A stretch of 64,000 nucleotides of DNA from Amoebidium appalachense. Taxonomy: Eukaryota; Ichthyosporea. The position numbers and the translations under genes are program-made. Below the pieces are notes generated by a model that worked only from the letters and a program-made list of their open reading frames with translations, did no database searches and was not told where the DNA came from. Every line of letters starts with the position of its first letter. Positions within the stretch are counted from its first letter, which is position 1. The stretch covers positions 372,001-436,000 of the forward strand of contig CAVNZM010000014.1 in the NCBI GenBank assembly GCA_963693365.1, in the 5' to 3' direction. This document shows, in pieces, positions 1-32,462 of this stretch.

Positions 1-123
1 TTGAGGTGTGTGTGTTTGTGGGGGGGAAGGGGGAGGGGGAGATGAGGGGGGGAGAGGGGGGCGGGGGGGGGGGGGGGGGAAGAGGCGGTTGTGGTAGAGG
101 TGTGTGTGTGTGTTGGGTGGGTG

Positions 124-157
<34 letters not shown>

Positions 158-172
158 GGGTTTGTGGTGGAG

Positions 173-203
<31 letters not shown>

Positions 204-325
204 CGTGTGTGTGTGCGTGTGTGCGCGTGTGCTTGTGCGTGTGTGTGTGTGTATGTGTGTGTGTGTGTGTTGGGTGGGTGGGAGGGGGGGGGGGGGGGGG
301 GGGGGGGGGAGGGTTTGTGGTGCAG

Positions 326-356
<31 letters not shown>

Positions 357-432
357 CGTGTGTGTGTGCGTGTGTGCGCGTGTGCTTGTGCGTGTGTGTG
401 TGTGTATGTGTGTGTGTGTGTGTTGGGTGGGT

Positions 433-463
<31 letters not shown>

Positions 464-590
464 GGTTTGTGGTGGAGGTGTGTGTGTGTGTGTGTCACTG
501 TGTGCGTGTGTGTGTGCGTGTGTGCGCGTGTGCTTGTGCGTGTGTGTGTGTGTATGTGTGTGTGTGTGTGTGTGGTGTTAAGCGTTGAAA
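1..590. repeat. Minisatellite, about 152-bp unit, 3 copies plus a partial
   Basis: Three copies of a unit begin near 161, 314 and 466. Each has TTTGTGGTG, a GT microsatellite interrupted by TCACTG, a second GT block, the motif TTGGGTGGGTGG and a G-homopolymer of 20 to 40 nt. A partial copy starts near 91. The array continues to the left window edge. The related CA/C-rich tract at 13985-14238, in inverse orientation, suggests this block is the outer end of the left arm of the large inverted duplication. No gene is visible; all reading frames across it are repeat translations. Confidence 0.85.
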
Positions 591-815
591 GAGTGGGGTG
601 GTGGTGGTGGTGGTGGTGGTTAAGGGGGGGGGGGGGGGGGGGGGGGGTTATTAGATCGCATCACGGAGTTAATTAAACTGCAAATCACGACGGACAACAC
701 AATGGGACCAAAAGCACACATCACGATGACGTAACATAAGCCGAACACAACTGCAGACGAGCTCCAAATCATCCACAGTACCCATGGGTGGGGGGGAGCG
801 GGAGGGGGGAGGAGA

Positions 816-865
<50 letters not shown>

Positions 866-1121
866 GAGAGAGGAGGAGGAGGAGGGGGGCGGGGGGGGTT
901 TCAGCATAAAGATTGGTGGTAGCAATGTGGTTCAGTTGATAATTATGATGCACAGGTTGGGGTGTCGTGTGCAGAGAGTTGGTGTGGCTGGGAGGGGACG
1001 TGATCAAAACAGCATTGAACAGTGGAAAGCAACACATATGCTTACATTTATTTCATTTTCATTTTCTCTTTGCTGGTCTCTTTCCTTTCTTTCTTTCTTT
1101 GTTTCTTCCATTCTTTTTCTT

Positions 1122-1158
<37 letters not shown>

Positions 1159-3601
1159 TTTTTTTGGGGGGGGGGGGGGAGGGGGAGGAGGGAGGGAGGA
1201 TAGAGGGGGGGGGGGGGAGGGGGTGGAGGGGGGGAGGGAGGGGGGGGGGGGGGGGTATGGGTGGGTCCCAAGCAGGGTGAAGGGGAATCTTTTGGAAAAC
1301 CCGGAGCCAGATAGAGGGGAAGGTGTGAGGGTAGTGGGTGCCGCGAATAAATGACTGACAGCCAATCATATTTGGGGATTTACCAACGTGGCAGCGCCCA
1401 AGGGCCAGACTGGGTCGGTCACCGGTGGTCTCAATATTGTGCCACGTGCCAGCCTGCATGCACGTGCACATCTGTGAGTGCTGCACGTGCGTGTATGTGT
1501 CCACAAGACTTTGCTAGCGAGGGATATACCCATATTAATAAGCACGGGATAAACCGTTCGGAATTCATAAGCATGGAATAAAGCATTAATATAATTATAA
1601 GCACGGATAAACCCTTCGGAAATCATAACCGCAGCAAAAACAACATGTTTTCGCACGCACGGGGTATATTCCTTGGGACACATATAGTCAATGCCAGGCA
1701 CAGGGAAAAAAAGCAGCTAGCAAGGCCATTACTTTAATGCGCTCGGCTACTTAAAGAAATTCAACCAAGGCTACGCTTATATTTCGAAGGACATGTCGAA
1801 TATAATAGTGCCTCTGAACGTGTGCCCTGGCTTACGACAATCGTGGCACACGATTGATACATCAGAGTTCACGCCAAAAAAACTGGGCTTATATACATTT
1901 ATGATAGCACTATATTTAAAGCCCTCGTTACGATCTCAAATCGGGTCAACCCACGTCACACCGGTGTGAAAGACAGTGGTTGGTGGGCAGCACGGAGAAG
2001 GGGGGGGGGGGGGGGGGGGGGGGGAGATATCTGCAAGGGAGGGGAAGGGGAGGAGGGGGAGGGGAAGGTTTTTTTTCTCTTTTTTTCTTTTTCTTTCTTT
2101 TTTTTGGGGGGGTGGGTGGGGGGGGGGGGGGAGGGGGGGGGAGGGGAGGGGAGGGGGAGGGGAGGGGGGGGGGGGGGGGGGGGGAGGGGGGGAGGGGGGG
2201 TCTTACCTTCGTGTCGTAGGCCACGAAATCGTTCACAAAATCAGTTCCCTGCCGCAGCAGGTTGCCCCCATTAACCCCCCCCAAACACGCAGATGTACTT
2301 GCCAACGGCAATGCTGCAATATTAGCCATATATATATATGGTTAGATTGCGTTATCGACAAATTCACTTTATGGAGCGATAGATTCTCTGAGCGCATGTA
2401 TTGAGTATCTGCTGAAAACCATCGAGGTAGGAAAGTTTTGGCAATCAAAAAAAAGTTTTTATAAAACAAAAAAAAAGTTTTTTTTTTCCCCCTATAAAAC
2501 AAAAAAAAGTAGGAATATTGCAAACGACATGGTGTATGTGTAGTTGTGCCATATATGCTTATGGCTTGTGTCGTGTCAAGGCTGCTTGTCTGAGGTGCAA
2601 GGTAGCTGGGAATGAGGAGAGGAAAGGTAGCGGAAGGAACGGGGAGAATGAAGGTGGTAGGATAAGGAGGGGAGCCAAGGCAAACGCAACATAAAATAAA
2701 GTGAAAAGGGGCGACCCAAAGAAAGAACTTTTTTTTTTTTTCCTTCTTCTTTTTTTTTTTTTTTTTTTTTGTGGGGGGGGGGGGGGGGTTAGCAAACGGA
2801 ACATGGTACTAGTATTAAGTACAACTACACAATATATGAAAAACACGATGATGATATGGAAATTCAACACACAACATCAGCAACGCGCGCAGCATGCAAC
2901 ATAAGCACAACCCATCCTGAGACTGGGCCCAAGAAACGGGCCGGGCCGGCGGGAAGGTAAAATGTTGTTGTTACCAGCTGTGGGCCGTAGCGTGGACTGA
3001 CCACCTCCTGTTTTTCCTCTTCTTCCTCTTCTTCTTCGCTATCATCCTCTGAAAAGAAACATCATGGTAAGTGTCCGTGCACTCCTGCACTTACTCCCCC
3101 CCCCCCCCCCCCCCCCCTCCCCCCACCCCCATTACACACACACCGCCACCACCACCACTGAAAAGAGGTGATGTTCCTTTATCCCAGGAAAAAAAGAAAC
3201 AAACTTCAGGAAGGAGGGTTTGCAAAGGTCATGAAAAAAAATGACTGCACACACGACGGAAAATATTGCATCGCTCACCTCAAATAGACAACCCCCCCCC
3301 CCCTTCCCACGGACATTTATGCACACGCATGATCACGACCGTGCACACCCACGTGCCTGATCACAGGAGGCATGCACACATACCATCCCACGTACACATG
3401 CCTTGAGGTTGTGCCCTGAGTCCATCCATCACCACACGTGCACACACCCGTGTACCTGTATGCTCACGGGCACACACGTACCCCCACACACATGCACACG
3501 GCAAGCACATACAAACATGCCTAGACATGCACACGTGCAGGCACACACACACTCGCACACACACACGCTCGCACACCCACACACCCACACCCACACACCC
3601 A

Positions 3602-3657
<56 letters not shown>

Positions 3658-3785
3658 CACACACACAAAACCCCATCCACCACAGACGCACAAGTCCACA
3701 CCACTCGCGCAAACGTACACACCCACCCATCTGCCTCGCCTCGCCTCCCCCCCTCCCCCCCCCCCCCCCCCCCCCCCCCATCCTA

Positions 3786-3822
<37 letters not shown>

Positions 3823-4320
3823 ACACACACATCCACACACACACACGTACCGTCCATCCACTCCTCCACCTCCCACTCATCCCTCTGCTCCGATGCCCTT
3901 CTGCTTGCTGCCTCTCCCTCCTTGCGCCGTGTCAGGGGCCTGCCATATGTTCAATATCAGCACAGACAAAACACGTGCACGCCTTACCATGGGGTTGTGC
4001 ATGCAGAATTCAGTGCTTTGCCACCATACTAAACAGTGACTGGTTTTGTCATCATCCCCCCCCCCCCCCCCCCCCCCCCCTTCCCCTTCCTCCCCATTTC
4101 CACCACACCTTCTCTGGAATTCCCTGGCCCCTTATCTTTCACACTTCCTTTTCTTGTTCATTCGAAAATAGCCACACAACGGTACGAAGAGCAAAGGAGG
4201 TATGTTTCAAAATTTCTATGTAAAATGCTAAAAAATGGCCAAGACAGATATGCTGTCTGAAGAACAAAATAACCATACGTAATGTAAAACCGTCATCACA
4301 GTGAAAGGTTGAAACATTCG
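590..4320 (-). repeat. Left arm of large inverted duplication
   Basis: The reverse complement of this segment aligns along its length with about 10195-13985. Matched landmarks are 660-780 with 13750-13890, 1384-1453 with 13210-13279, 2207-2313 with 12159-12264, 2975-3048 with 11400-11472, 3160-3310 with 11165-11330, 3851-3939 with 10564-10652, and 4085-4320 with 10195-10430. Homopolymer lengths, microsatellites and scattered substitutions differ between arms, so the copies have diverged and are not one sequence assembled twice. Boundaries are approximate because the outer ends run into GT/CA repeats. Confidence 0.85.
1384..3939 (-). pseudogene. Inverted copy of kelch-gene exons 9-12
   Basis: On the minus strand, four exon copies keep the order of the parent gene: 3939-3851 (exon 9), 3048-2975 (exon 10), 2313-2207 (exon 11) and 1453-1384 (exon 12). 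All have GT donors and AG acceptors. The exon 9 copy is full length (89 nt) with one synonymous change. The exon 12 copy is full length (70 nt) with one Lys-to-Asn change. The exon 10 copy is 74 nt instead of 73, with an extra C inside the RYGHS kelch motif. The exon 11 copy is 107 nt instead of 106, with eight G instead of seven before a TAA stop. There is no promoter-proximal or start exon nearby. It is probably a non-functional partial copy. Both indels lie in or beside homopolymers, so sequencing error cannot be excluded. Confidence 0.8.
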
Positions 4321-4848
4321 GATGGTATCAAAAGCTGGACGGTGGTATGCATACAATCAACACAGTTCATTCGAAAATGGCCACACAACGGTACGAAGAG
4401 CAAAGGAGGTATGCTTAAGCATACAATCAACCACAGTGCACTTGGTTGCCCCCCCCCCAACCCCCCCCTCCCCCCACGTGTGCGCGCGCACGTATAAGCT
4501 TGCATTTAGGCGTACACGCACACACACACACACACACGTGCACGGTGATTCTCCAACGGAATGTCTCCCATATCATTTTAAACGGTGTGCGCGAATGCCT
4601 GGGGGTGCTGGCAGGCTGACTTGTTTGGCCCCCTCGCAATATTCCTCCTTTTTTATTGTTTTATAAATATCGATGCAGAATTTTTAAATAGTTTTCAACT
4701 CGCAGCCGGTGTGGCCACACCTGTGCACGCTCAAATTTGAGCCGTGGGCTTTCCAATACTGTATGTAGGTGCACGTTCTGTATCATCACTTGATCTTTTG
4801 TTCAATTTGAAAAAGCTTATCATTCGGAAAAAGGGAGCATAGGTCCCC

Positions 4849-4896
<48 letters not shown>

Positions 4897-5349
4897 TGTG
4901 CACCCACACCAAGAAATTCTATCTATCTCCTCGCTGAGTGATTTATATTTCTTATAATAATAAGGTAAAATGTCTAAAATCCTATATCACACATCGAGTG
5001 GAAGGAAAGCAGTATGGATTGACGAACCTGAGTTTCAGTTTGGCCCGCCGTCCTGAGCCACCGGTGAGTGGTGACAGAAAGAAAAAGCAGATTGTAACCA
5101 TAAAAGGCAAGTTTGGGAAACTCAATGGCATTTGATTGGCTACTGCTTATTCCATGAGCCACACATGACCTTCGTCTGTCGACCGTGATGTTTGTGTGCA
5201 AGTGCGCACACAACCACACACTTGTGGCTGTTTGTGAGGCAACAGTAGTACTAGCTAGTAGTACTCTGGTCACTCGGAGGCAACGGGAGATTATCCGAGT
5301 GCCTGGTTGCTCAGGCCTAACGTTTCCTTTGTTTCCCTTGCGCGTGCAG
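4321..5349. other. Intergenic 5' flank of kelch gene
   Basis: No coding exon was found. A 45-bp sequence containing GCCACACAACGGTACGAAG at about 4158-4203 recurs at 4366-4411, so the inner edge of the left arm has a short local duplication. A C6-G45 homopolymer junction lies at 4845-4895. Further right the sequence is ordinary mixed sequence, with TATATA near 5366 that could belong to a promoter. Confidence 0.5.
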
Positions 5350-5572
5350 GTAAGCCAGCGTGGGGTATATATGGGCGAGAACAGGAGGGAGAGGTGCGCA
5401 GGGAAAGAGCTTTTGCGCTCATACATACGTGCCTGTTTTGGGTTTGGATGCGGGTCTGCTTATGCATATGGCACCACTCGTGATTGCACAATAGCCAACA
5501 CCACGCATACATTGCATCTGATGACTGCATGTGTGTGAATGTTTTACAGAAAACTGATTTCTCTCATTGCAG
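5350..5572 (+). other. Putative 5'-UTR intron of kelch gene
   Basis: A textbook donor, GTGCAG|GTAAGCC, at 5349/5350 and an acceptor, CTCATTGCAG|TG, at 5572/5573 precede the start codon at 5589 by 16 nt. Reading through this junction from the open frame upstream runs into a stop before the ATG, so the upstream exon would be untranslated. Seen from splice consensus only; no transcript evidence. Confidence 0.4.
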
Positions 5573-5588
5573 TGTTTTTTGAGAGAAT

Positions 5589-16597
<11,009 letters not shown>

Positions 16598-18003
16598 AGT
16601 AAGGGAACAAGCACGTGCTCGCATGGGCCCACTTTGTTCTGCCGATGTGATGTGGGAGCATGGCAGGTAGGACCGAGAGCCTTTTTGCTTTCACCGGTAC
16701 TGTAGTGACATGTAGGCCAAGAGGGCCCAATGTGATTCCATATGATTCCATACCCTGGTATAACGGCATAAGAGCATAATGTATTGGTGGAAACACAATG
16801 GTATGGCTTTGTCTGGTATGTTTGCCGATACCACATATGCAGGGGCTGAGATAGATGGGCTAAATAGTTATGTAACGATAGTGTTCGATACCTCTTTGCA
16901 GTTTGCTTAGCAGCAATATCATTCAATAAGTACGTATACGCGCGGTGATGCACATGAAGCAAGTATGTTATCAAAAGTATAAACCAACTCTTACAGAAGA
17001 CGTGCCTTAATGCTAGTGGAGGTGTTGATAGACACGGTCTATTCATGCTCCATGGCCAGAGTTCACGACGTTTATTCTGCGCATAGGGAGAGATAGCTAC
17101 ACCTTCCCTGACTCAAATGAGCAACGAACGTGCCCACTGCCCAGGCTGCACAGCGCTGGTTGGATTATGTACGCGCCTTTTTCTATAATCCAATGATAAA
17201 GTTTTTCTAAAGGTGGGTAATGATAATGCGCCATTCCGCTCTGGTCACACTTCAAAGCTTCGTATGACGTGGTTTCTATAGGCATCCGAGTATAGACTAA
17301 TGATATAAAGTGTCATAGATGCAAAAATGATACATATATAAAGTGCCCTGCTACTATTTTTCTGCTATCTTTGGCATTTCTGTGAGAGTACACACCTAAG
17401 GTTTTGAACGATAGAACCAAATGCACATAATCAACCCATTTCTATAACACGCACTCTCTTGGAATGCCGGCGCGGATGCATATGCCATATTTAGCAGTCG
17501 ACCTTCCTTCGTTTAGACCTCACCCGGGTCTCGCTGAGCGATGGTCCACTGGTCTGGCCGCCCCCTAGAAGCCATCACCCCAGACAACGTCAAAGCAGCA
17601 CCACCATTTTGTTATCATCCGGATCCGGCCGCAAAACTTGACGTCATGAACAGCACCGGCCCTCTGACGCCCGGCCCAACGTTCAAGTGGGAGACCAATC
17701 CGAGTCACCGGCCACGGTTCGGGTCAGCGTCCTGGCATGGGGTCATCCCTTTCAAGTCTTTATGTTTGTGTATGTGTCCCGGGTCGCTCCCGGCTGGTGT
17801 TGTTAAAGTGAGCTGTGCTCCCTTCCCCACTAGCGTTGCTGCGGCTAGAACCGTGGGATAAGGCGTAACTAAAAATAGTGCCAGTTGGGGTCAATTAGAA
17901 TCCTGACTTATGAGTGTGCTGTATACAGTATGATCTGTGTCTAGGCGGAAGACGCGTGGTAAGCTCCCCTGAGGCAGTGCCTCGCCGGGAGTAAAACGGG
18001 ATA

Positions 18004-18064
<61 letters not shown>

Positions 18065-18151
18065 TTCGTGCAAGAATATACAGAGGCACACTTGTATTCA
18101 TGGCTTAAGCTTGAGGCAAGAGTTACTATCCAAATGCACTTTATCGAAGTT

Positions 18152-18182
<31 letters not shown>

Positions 18183-18673
18183 TTCATCACCCATTCCCAG
18201 GCAACGTTTCGGCTTCAAACAGTTCACCTGACGCTTGCGTACCCGAACCTATGCCCTAATTTGGTAACAGGATTGCGTAGTACCCTGGTGGTGGTGGGTG
18301 GCCATGTGGGCACGTGTGATGGCTTGTTGCAGTGTGTGGGTCAGCCCATCGAATCAACACACATCGATTATACTATTCCCCCCCCCCCCCCCCCCCCTCC
18401 GACACACGCGCCCGCCCGCCCGCACGTACACGCTCGCACGCGGCACGCACGCATGCACGCACCCACCCAGTTGTCTCTCACACCTACACTCTTGTTTGCT
18501 AAAAGTTCAACTTCAACTGGGTTAATGTTTATTGTGGGTTTTATGTTTATTGTTATATATTTTGTTTTAAAACTTCAGTACCCGTCCTTGAGCATGATTC
18601 ACACATCATGGCATCTGATATCAGCCCTATGGACACCATGTGTGTGGTGTGTGTCACGCGCGCGCGCGTGTAT

Positions 18674-18729
<56 letters not shown>

Positions 18730-19300
18730 ATGTGTGCCTGCACAGGTGCACCTGTGTGTGCCTGTATGAGCGTGTTGTGTGTTACATGTGTGTGTGATTG
18801 CACACGTTCAATCTGCAGTACAATGTGTGCAAGTTCTGGCTAGACATGCCCCAGTTAAAGTAACTTCACATCATGTGGATCATAGTTGACTGTTTAAAGG
18901 GTTTAATTTAGATGTAGGATTTTTAAAAGTCAAGTGGTTTAATCTGGAAGTACAATATCTTAAACTATAAAATTATAGTCACTTACAATTACAAAATGAG
19001 AAGGCTGAGGGATCTACTTTGACTTTCATAGGGCAATTGTTATGCCACAGAGCTGCATGAGTAAAGTAATTGATATGCCTCACATCATTTATATACAAAA
19101 GAGAAAGAGAACATGAATTATACAAAATCATAATTAACACCACACAGTGTCAGGAAACAAACATATAAACACATTTACGTCAACATTAGACTGCATATTT
19201 TGCTATAAAATGGCACAACACACCACATAATACATGTGCTCACACAACTGCATTTTTCACCCCATGTATCCTACAAGTTCACACACACCACGTGTTATCC
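16598..19300. other. Convergent intergenic region, kelch / ldhA
   Basis: This holds the 3' ends of both genes. 16600-17900 is mostly unique sequence. A 106-codon plus-strand open frame at 17541-17861 is not low complexity but matches no family I recognise and has no visible partner exons, so I do not call it a gene. A (TA)n tract lies at 18004-18056, a C-run at 18158-18182, and (GT)n at 18664-18728. 18800-19300 is A/T-richer unique sequence containing the 3' flank of ldhA. Confidence 0.6.
18004..18056. repeat. (TA)n microsatellite
   Basis: About 26 TA units in the intergenic region between the two convergent genes; self-complementary and able to extrude as a hairpin. Confidence 0.9.
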
Positions 19301-28126
<8,826 letters not shown>

Positions 28127-28891
28127 GGTTCAGGAAAATTTGACACGGTAGTGGGAGCTCAGTCCGGATTGTTCACTGTGAAGTTAACTGGGATTGTGTC
28201 TGCACTTGTGGACAGGAGGTCTGGAAACATGAATTGCTCGAACTAATTAATCAGACTGTGCTTGAGTGGCACAGAAATCATTACACGGAGTTTCGTAATG
28301 AACCTGAATCAGTGCCCATACAACTGTTTCCCTTCGTTGCATGCAAGTTCATATAACACATGCACGCATATTTGTGTGCACTCTGTGTGCGTAACACTCA
28401 CCAGGTCAGGCCGGTTTTATCCCCGCTTAGGAAATTTTTTGCGTAATTTGGAGGTCCCGGTCCACACAAGGTCACCCGGTTGCAAGGCTCACGAATTTCA
28501 CAAATTTAGCGGTTTCTGATTGGCGCACACCGCATCTGCTTGGTCATCAAATCAAAGCATCCCGAAAGTTACCATATTTGTCGTTGGTTTAGATATGGCT
28601 CCTAGATAGTCTAGGGGGCCGGATGCCGCTCACTGTACACGTGCCAGCGCTAGCCCGCACTCGTGTACAACAACTTGCGGTGCACGCACGAAAGAAGTGT
28701 GTTGGCAGAGAGGGAGAAGGGAGAGTTATTAGGAGGTATTAGGAGTGGTTGCAAGAAGAAAGGCATATGCCGAGGTGCTAACGCAGTGTGCATTCATAGG
28801 CCGCTAGTCCAGATATTGTCAAAGAGGCGTGTATTTTTTCTAAGCGCATCAATAGATTTCGAGTATATGAATAGAGAGGCTTAAAGGGGAC
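28127..28891. promoter_or_regulatory. Divergent promoter region, ldhA / WDR75-like
   Basis: 765 bp separate the two start codons, which point away from each other. The region is unique mixed sequence without the microsatellites that fill the introns, as expected for a shared regulatory region. I see no clear TATA box or named operator. An in-frame TGA 24 nt before the WDR75 ATG supports that start. Confidence 0.55.
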
Positions 28892-30131
28892 ATGGCACAA
28901 GATGAGCAGACTGGCCTCGGCCTCCGCACTACGGCTGGGGAGTCGCTGACAACGCGTCCTCCTGTGTTTACCAAGGATGCAAAGTAACCACCTTCTTCTC
29001 TTTTCCCTTTCTCCAGAGCCCCCCCCCCTCCCCCCCCCCCACTACCACCTCAAACCTTCTCCCTCTGCCGTTCCTCCCACTTGCTCCCTCCCCTTGGCCG
29101 ATTCAACCAGACGCGCCATTCCCTCTGCTTGTATACACCCGTATTTCACGGCAATCTACCTTTTGTCTAAGGCTCCTTTCGTTCCAAATTACTCATTTTA
29201 TGGTCTTTTCCTTCACTTTCAGAGGGTTAAGGACACATCTTTCCTTGTTCCTTAGTTGACTCCATCAGCCTACTCATAACGCTCTCGTCCCTCCCCCCCC
29301 CCCCCCCCCTCCCCCCGCCCCCCTTTCCCTTCTACCCACCCTTCCCTCTTGTTCTTTCCGCTCCTCCCTCACCCCCCTTGCATTCTGCATCGTGTTATCC
29401 GTTTGTTCTTGTGTACTTCGTACTTTTTGACGCATTCAAAACCCCCCCCCCCCCCCCCTTCCTGCCCCAACACACACACACATCCCCGACCTCCCGCCCT
29501 TTTTTGCTCTCTTTGCCCTTCCCCCCCCCCCCCAAATCTTTCCATCACCTTCCACCTTCCAGCTTCTTCTTTCTGTGCACAGGCACGCAGGTGCGTGTGC
29601 ACAGTAGGGCCACGGGCGAGTGTGTGCGCAAGCTGCTGGGCCACACTGCCACAGTGACGGGGGTGGCCCTCAACCCGGCCAACTCCCTCCAGGTGTGTGA
29701 CATAGCTGGTCGGGACCTGTGTTGGGATTTTTTCTTGGCACGGGCAGGCTTGCTTCTGTCAATTTCCTGTTTCTGAGATTATGGCTGGTGCCACGGAATA
29801 ATACCTGACTTGGCCTTGCTCGATCATTCTTGTTTTTTCCATCTCTTCTTATTGTACATGTCTTATTTTTTAGGGGCGAGTAAGTGACTGGGTCTATGCA
29901 GGTGTACAGCTTTGGTGTCGACGGCACGGTGCGTCTGTGGGACTATGTGGACGGCATACTGCTGAGGGTAAGTGGAGAGGGAGGGGAAGGGGGGGGGGGG
30001 GATGGGTAGGAGGTAAAAGGTAACTGCAGGGAAATGAACGAGAAAATAGGGGGATGTGTTGGTGAAAGGTGGGCAGTGGCAATGTGTGAAGGGTCAGGAT
30101 GTGGGTGTGGGTGTTGTGTGTATGTGTGTGT

Positions 30132-30162
<31 letters not shown>

Positions 30163-31311
30163 GAGATCTGGACAAAGGTATTGAAAAGGGTAAATGAGAA
30201 AGTTTTTAAGAGCTCTGTGTAGTGGGCCGTGGGGGTGGGGGAGACAAGAGACTTGGCAGATGGGAAGGAGGGATTTGCTGAGCCGCTGGGTTTGGTTTGG
30301 GTTCCGATGGTGTATTGCTCTTTCCATGTTGCATGGGCCCTGTGCGACAGCAAGAATATGGCCATGCACTAAACAGAGGTGGTTGGCCATTTGTTCTTTT
30401 CCCTCTCTCTTTACTCTCCTTATCCCATCCTCCTTTTTCTCCTTCGTTATCCTCTCATATTCCTTCCTCCCTCCTTCTCCTCCGTACATCCTTTCCTCCC
30501 TTCCACTTGTACTGCCCCTTTTCCCTAATCTTCCAACACTGTCCTGCCATCTGCATGGACCCTCTAGAGTAACGCCTTCCCCACCACCCTCACACCCTCC
30601 TCCTTTCCCCCTTTCCTTCTTCTCTCTTCTCCGTCCACCCCATTTTCACCCTTCCTCCCCTTCCACCCCCTCCTTTACCCCTCCCCCTCCCCTCTCCCCC
30701 CTCCCCACCTCCCCCAGACGCTCGAAGTGGGGCTATCCATTCAATATCTGTCAGTTCTGCCACAACACCCAGACCAGGCCATGGTCCTGACGGAGTCTTC
30801 ATCATCTGTTACAAAGGGTCCCCCCCCCCCCCCCCCCCCCCCCCCCCGCCCCCTCTCCTCCCGGCCCCCCTCCTCATCCGAACTCGTCCCGCCGCTGTTC
30901 CCCATCGATTCTCCTCCCCCATCCTGACACTTAGTCTCCGTTTAGCGTAAGAAGGAAAGTGGATAGGGGAAAGTAGATAGAAGAATAGGGTTTGGCCACG
31001 GGGAAGGGTCGGGAGCATACGTTAAGGGAGGGGGGTGGGGAGGTGGAGGGGGAGGCTGAATGTTCTGCAGACGGATGAATGGTTTAATATGAAAGTGATT
31101 GCAGGCATTTACTTGGTTTTGCCAACTTCTTTGCCTCTGCTCGTGGTGGTTGCACTCTTATGGGTGCCAGTGTACACCCCGGATGTGTATGCTCGTGGTT
31201 GGTGTGTGTGTATGTGTGTGCAACACTGCTTGTGTGTGTAGGGTCATCTTAATCATCGTGTTTTTCTTTTTGCCCTGTTGCTTGCGTGTATATGTAAATG
31301 CATGGGTCCTT

Positions 31312-31361
<50 letters not shown>

Positions 31362-31699
31362 GTAACTGACTGTGTGTGTTCAGATGGGTCCACTATCGAT
31401 AAAACACGGATATATGTCAGGCGGATTTGGCTGAAGTCTCCAAAGGTATGCCCATGCTCATTTTCTACCTGGGTCTTTTGCTTGGTTTTATGGGAGGAGG
31501 TTACGGATGGATGTTTGGTTGGTGGCTTCAAGAGTATGAGGTGGAGCGGTGGGTGGTGAGTGTATGAGATGGTGTGTGTGTGTGTGGGGGGGAGGGGAGG
31601 AGGCTGAGGGGGGAGGCTCGCTTTTGCTTCCAGGCGCTGTTTTGTAGAGTGATTGGATTTCATGTGGCTGGCGATATTGTGGTAGTGAGTGATAGTTTG

Positions 31700-31737
<38 letters not shown>

Positions 31738-31941
31738 ACAGGGGAGAGGGTAGGGATTTTTAGCACACACAGTTTTCCACTTTCCTTTGGACCCGGACAA
31801 AATGTGTGTAGTGTATTGCGTAGGTCTGACCCCCTCCTCCCCCTCCCCTGCCCCCGTCTCACACATGCCTGCGCACAATCCCCCCTCCTCACCCATGCAC
31901 ACACACACACACACATGCACACACGCACACACAAAACACAC

Positions 31942-31981
<40 letters not shown>

Positions 31982-32427
31982 AGCAGGGGATCAAGAGCGT
32001 CAAGGTGGTGCGCGTCAAGGGCACAGTGTGTGGGTGGGCCATGGAACCTTCTGGTAGCCGCCTGGTGGTTGCTGCCGGCCGCAGTATCTACCTCGTTCCA
32101 TTGGTTGACGGAAAACCAACCATGTGGTATGAATCCCTCACCCCCTCCAAAAAATAAAATAAAAAGTAAAATGAAATAATAAAACTAAAAAGCGCCAAAA
32201 AATAGATCAAACAAACACTCGCTTTTCTTCTCTCCCCCAACTACCACCACCATATAAGAAAGAGGGAGGGTTTAGGAAGAAAGAACAGAGAGAAAGTTTC
32301 AGGACCTTTGCCGATTATGAAAAGCTCTGATTTTTTTCACTTCCCGACTACCGCTGTGTGGGCTTGCTACTATCAGCACCCTTCCCGTTGTTGCGTCGTG
32401 CATCTGTACTTTTTTCATATTCTGGCA

Positions 32428-32462
<35 letters not shown>

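Noticed and set aside
1384-3939. A separate functional minus-strand kelch gene
   Set aside because: Only four internal exons are present, two with frame-breaking insertions, with no start exon, F-box or 3' end on that strand.
5185-5349. Coding use of the exon before 5350 in the kelch gene
   Set aside because: Splicing its open frame to 5573 meets a stop before the ATG at 5589, so it would be untranslated at most.
17541-17861. 106-codon plus-strand open frame
   Set aside because: No recognisable domain, no convincing neighbouring exons, and the length is compatible with chance in mixed-composition DNA.
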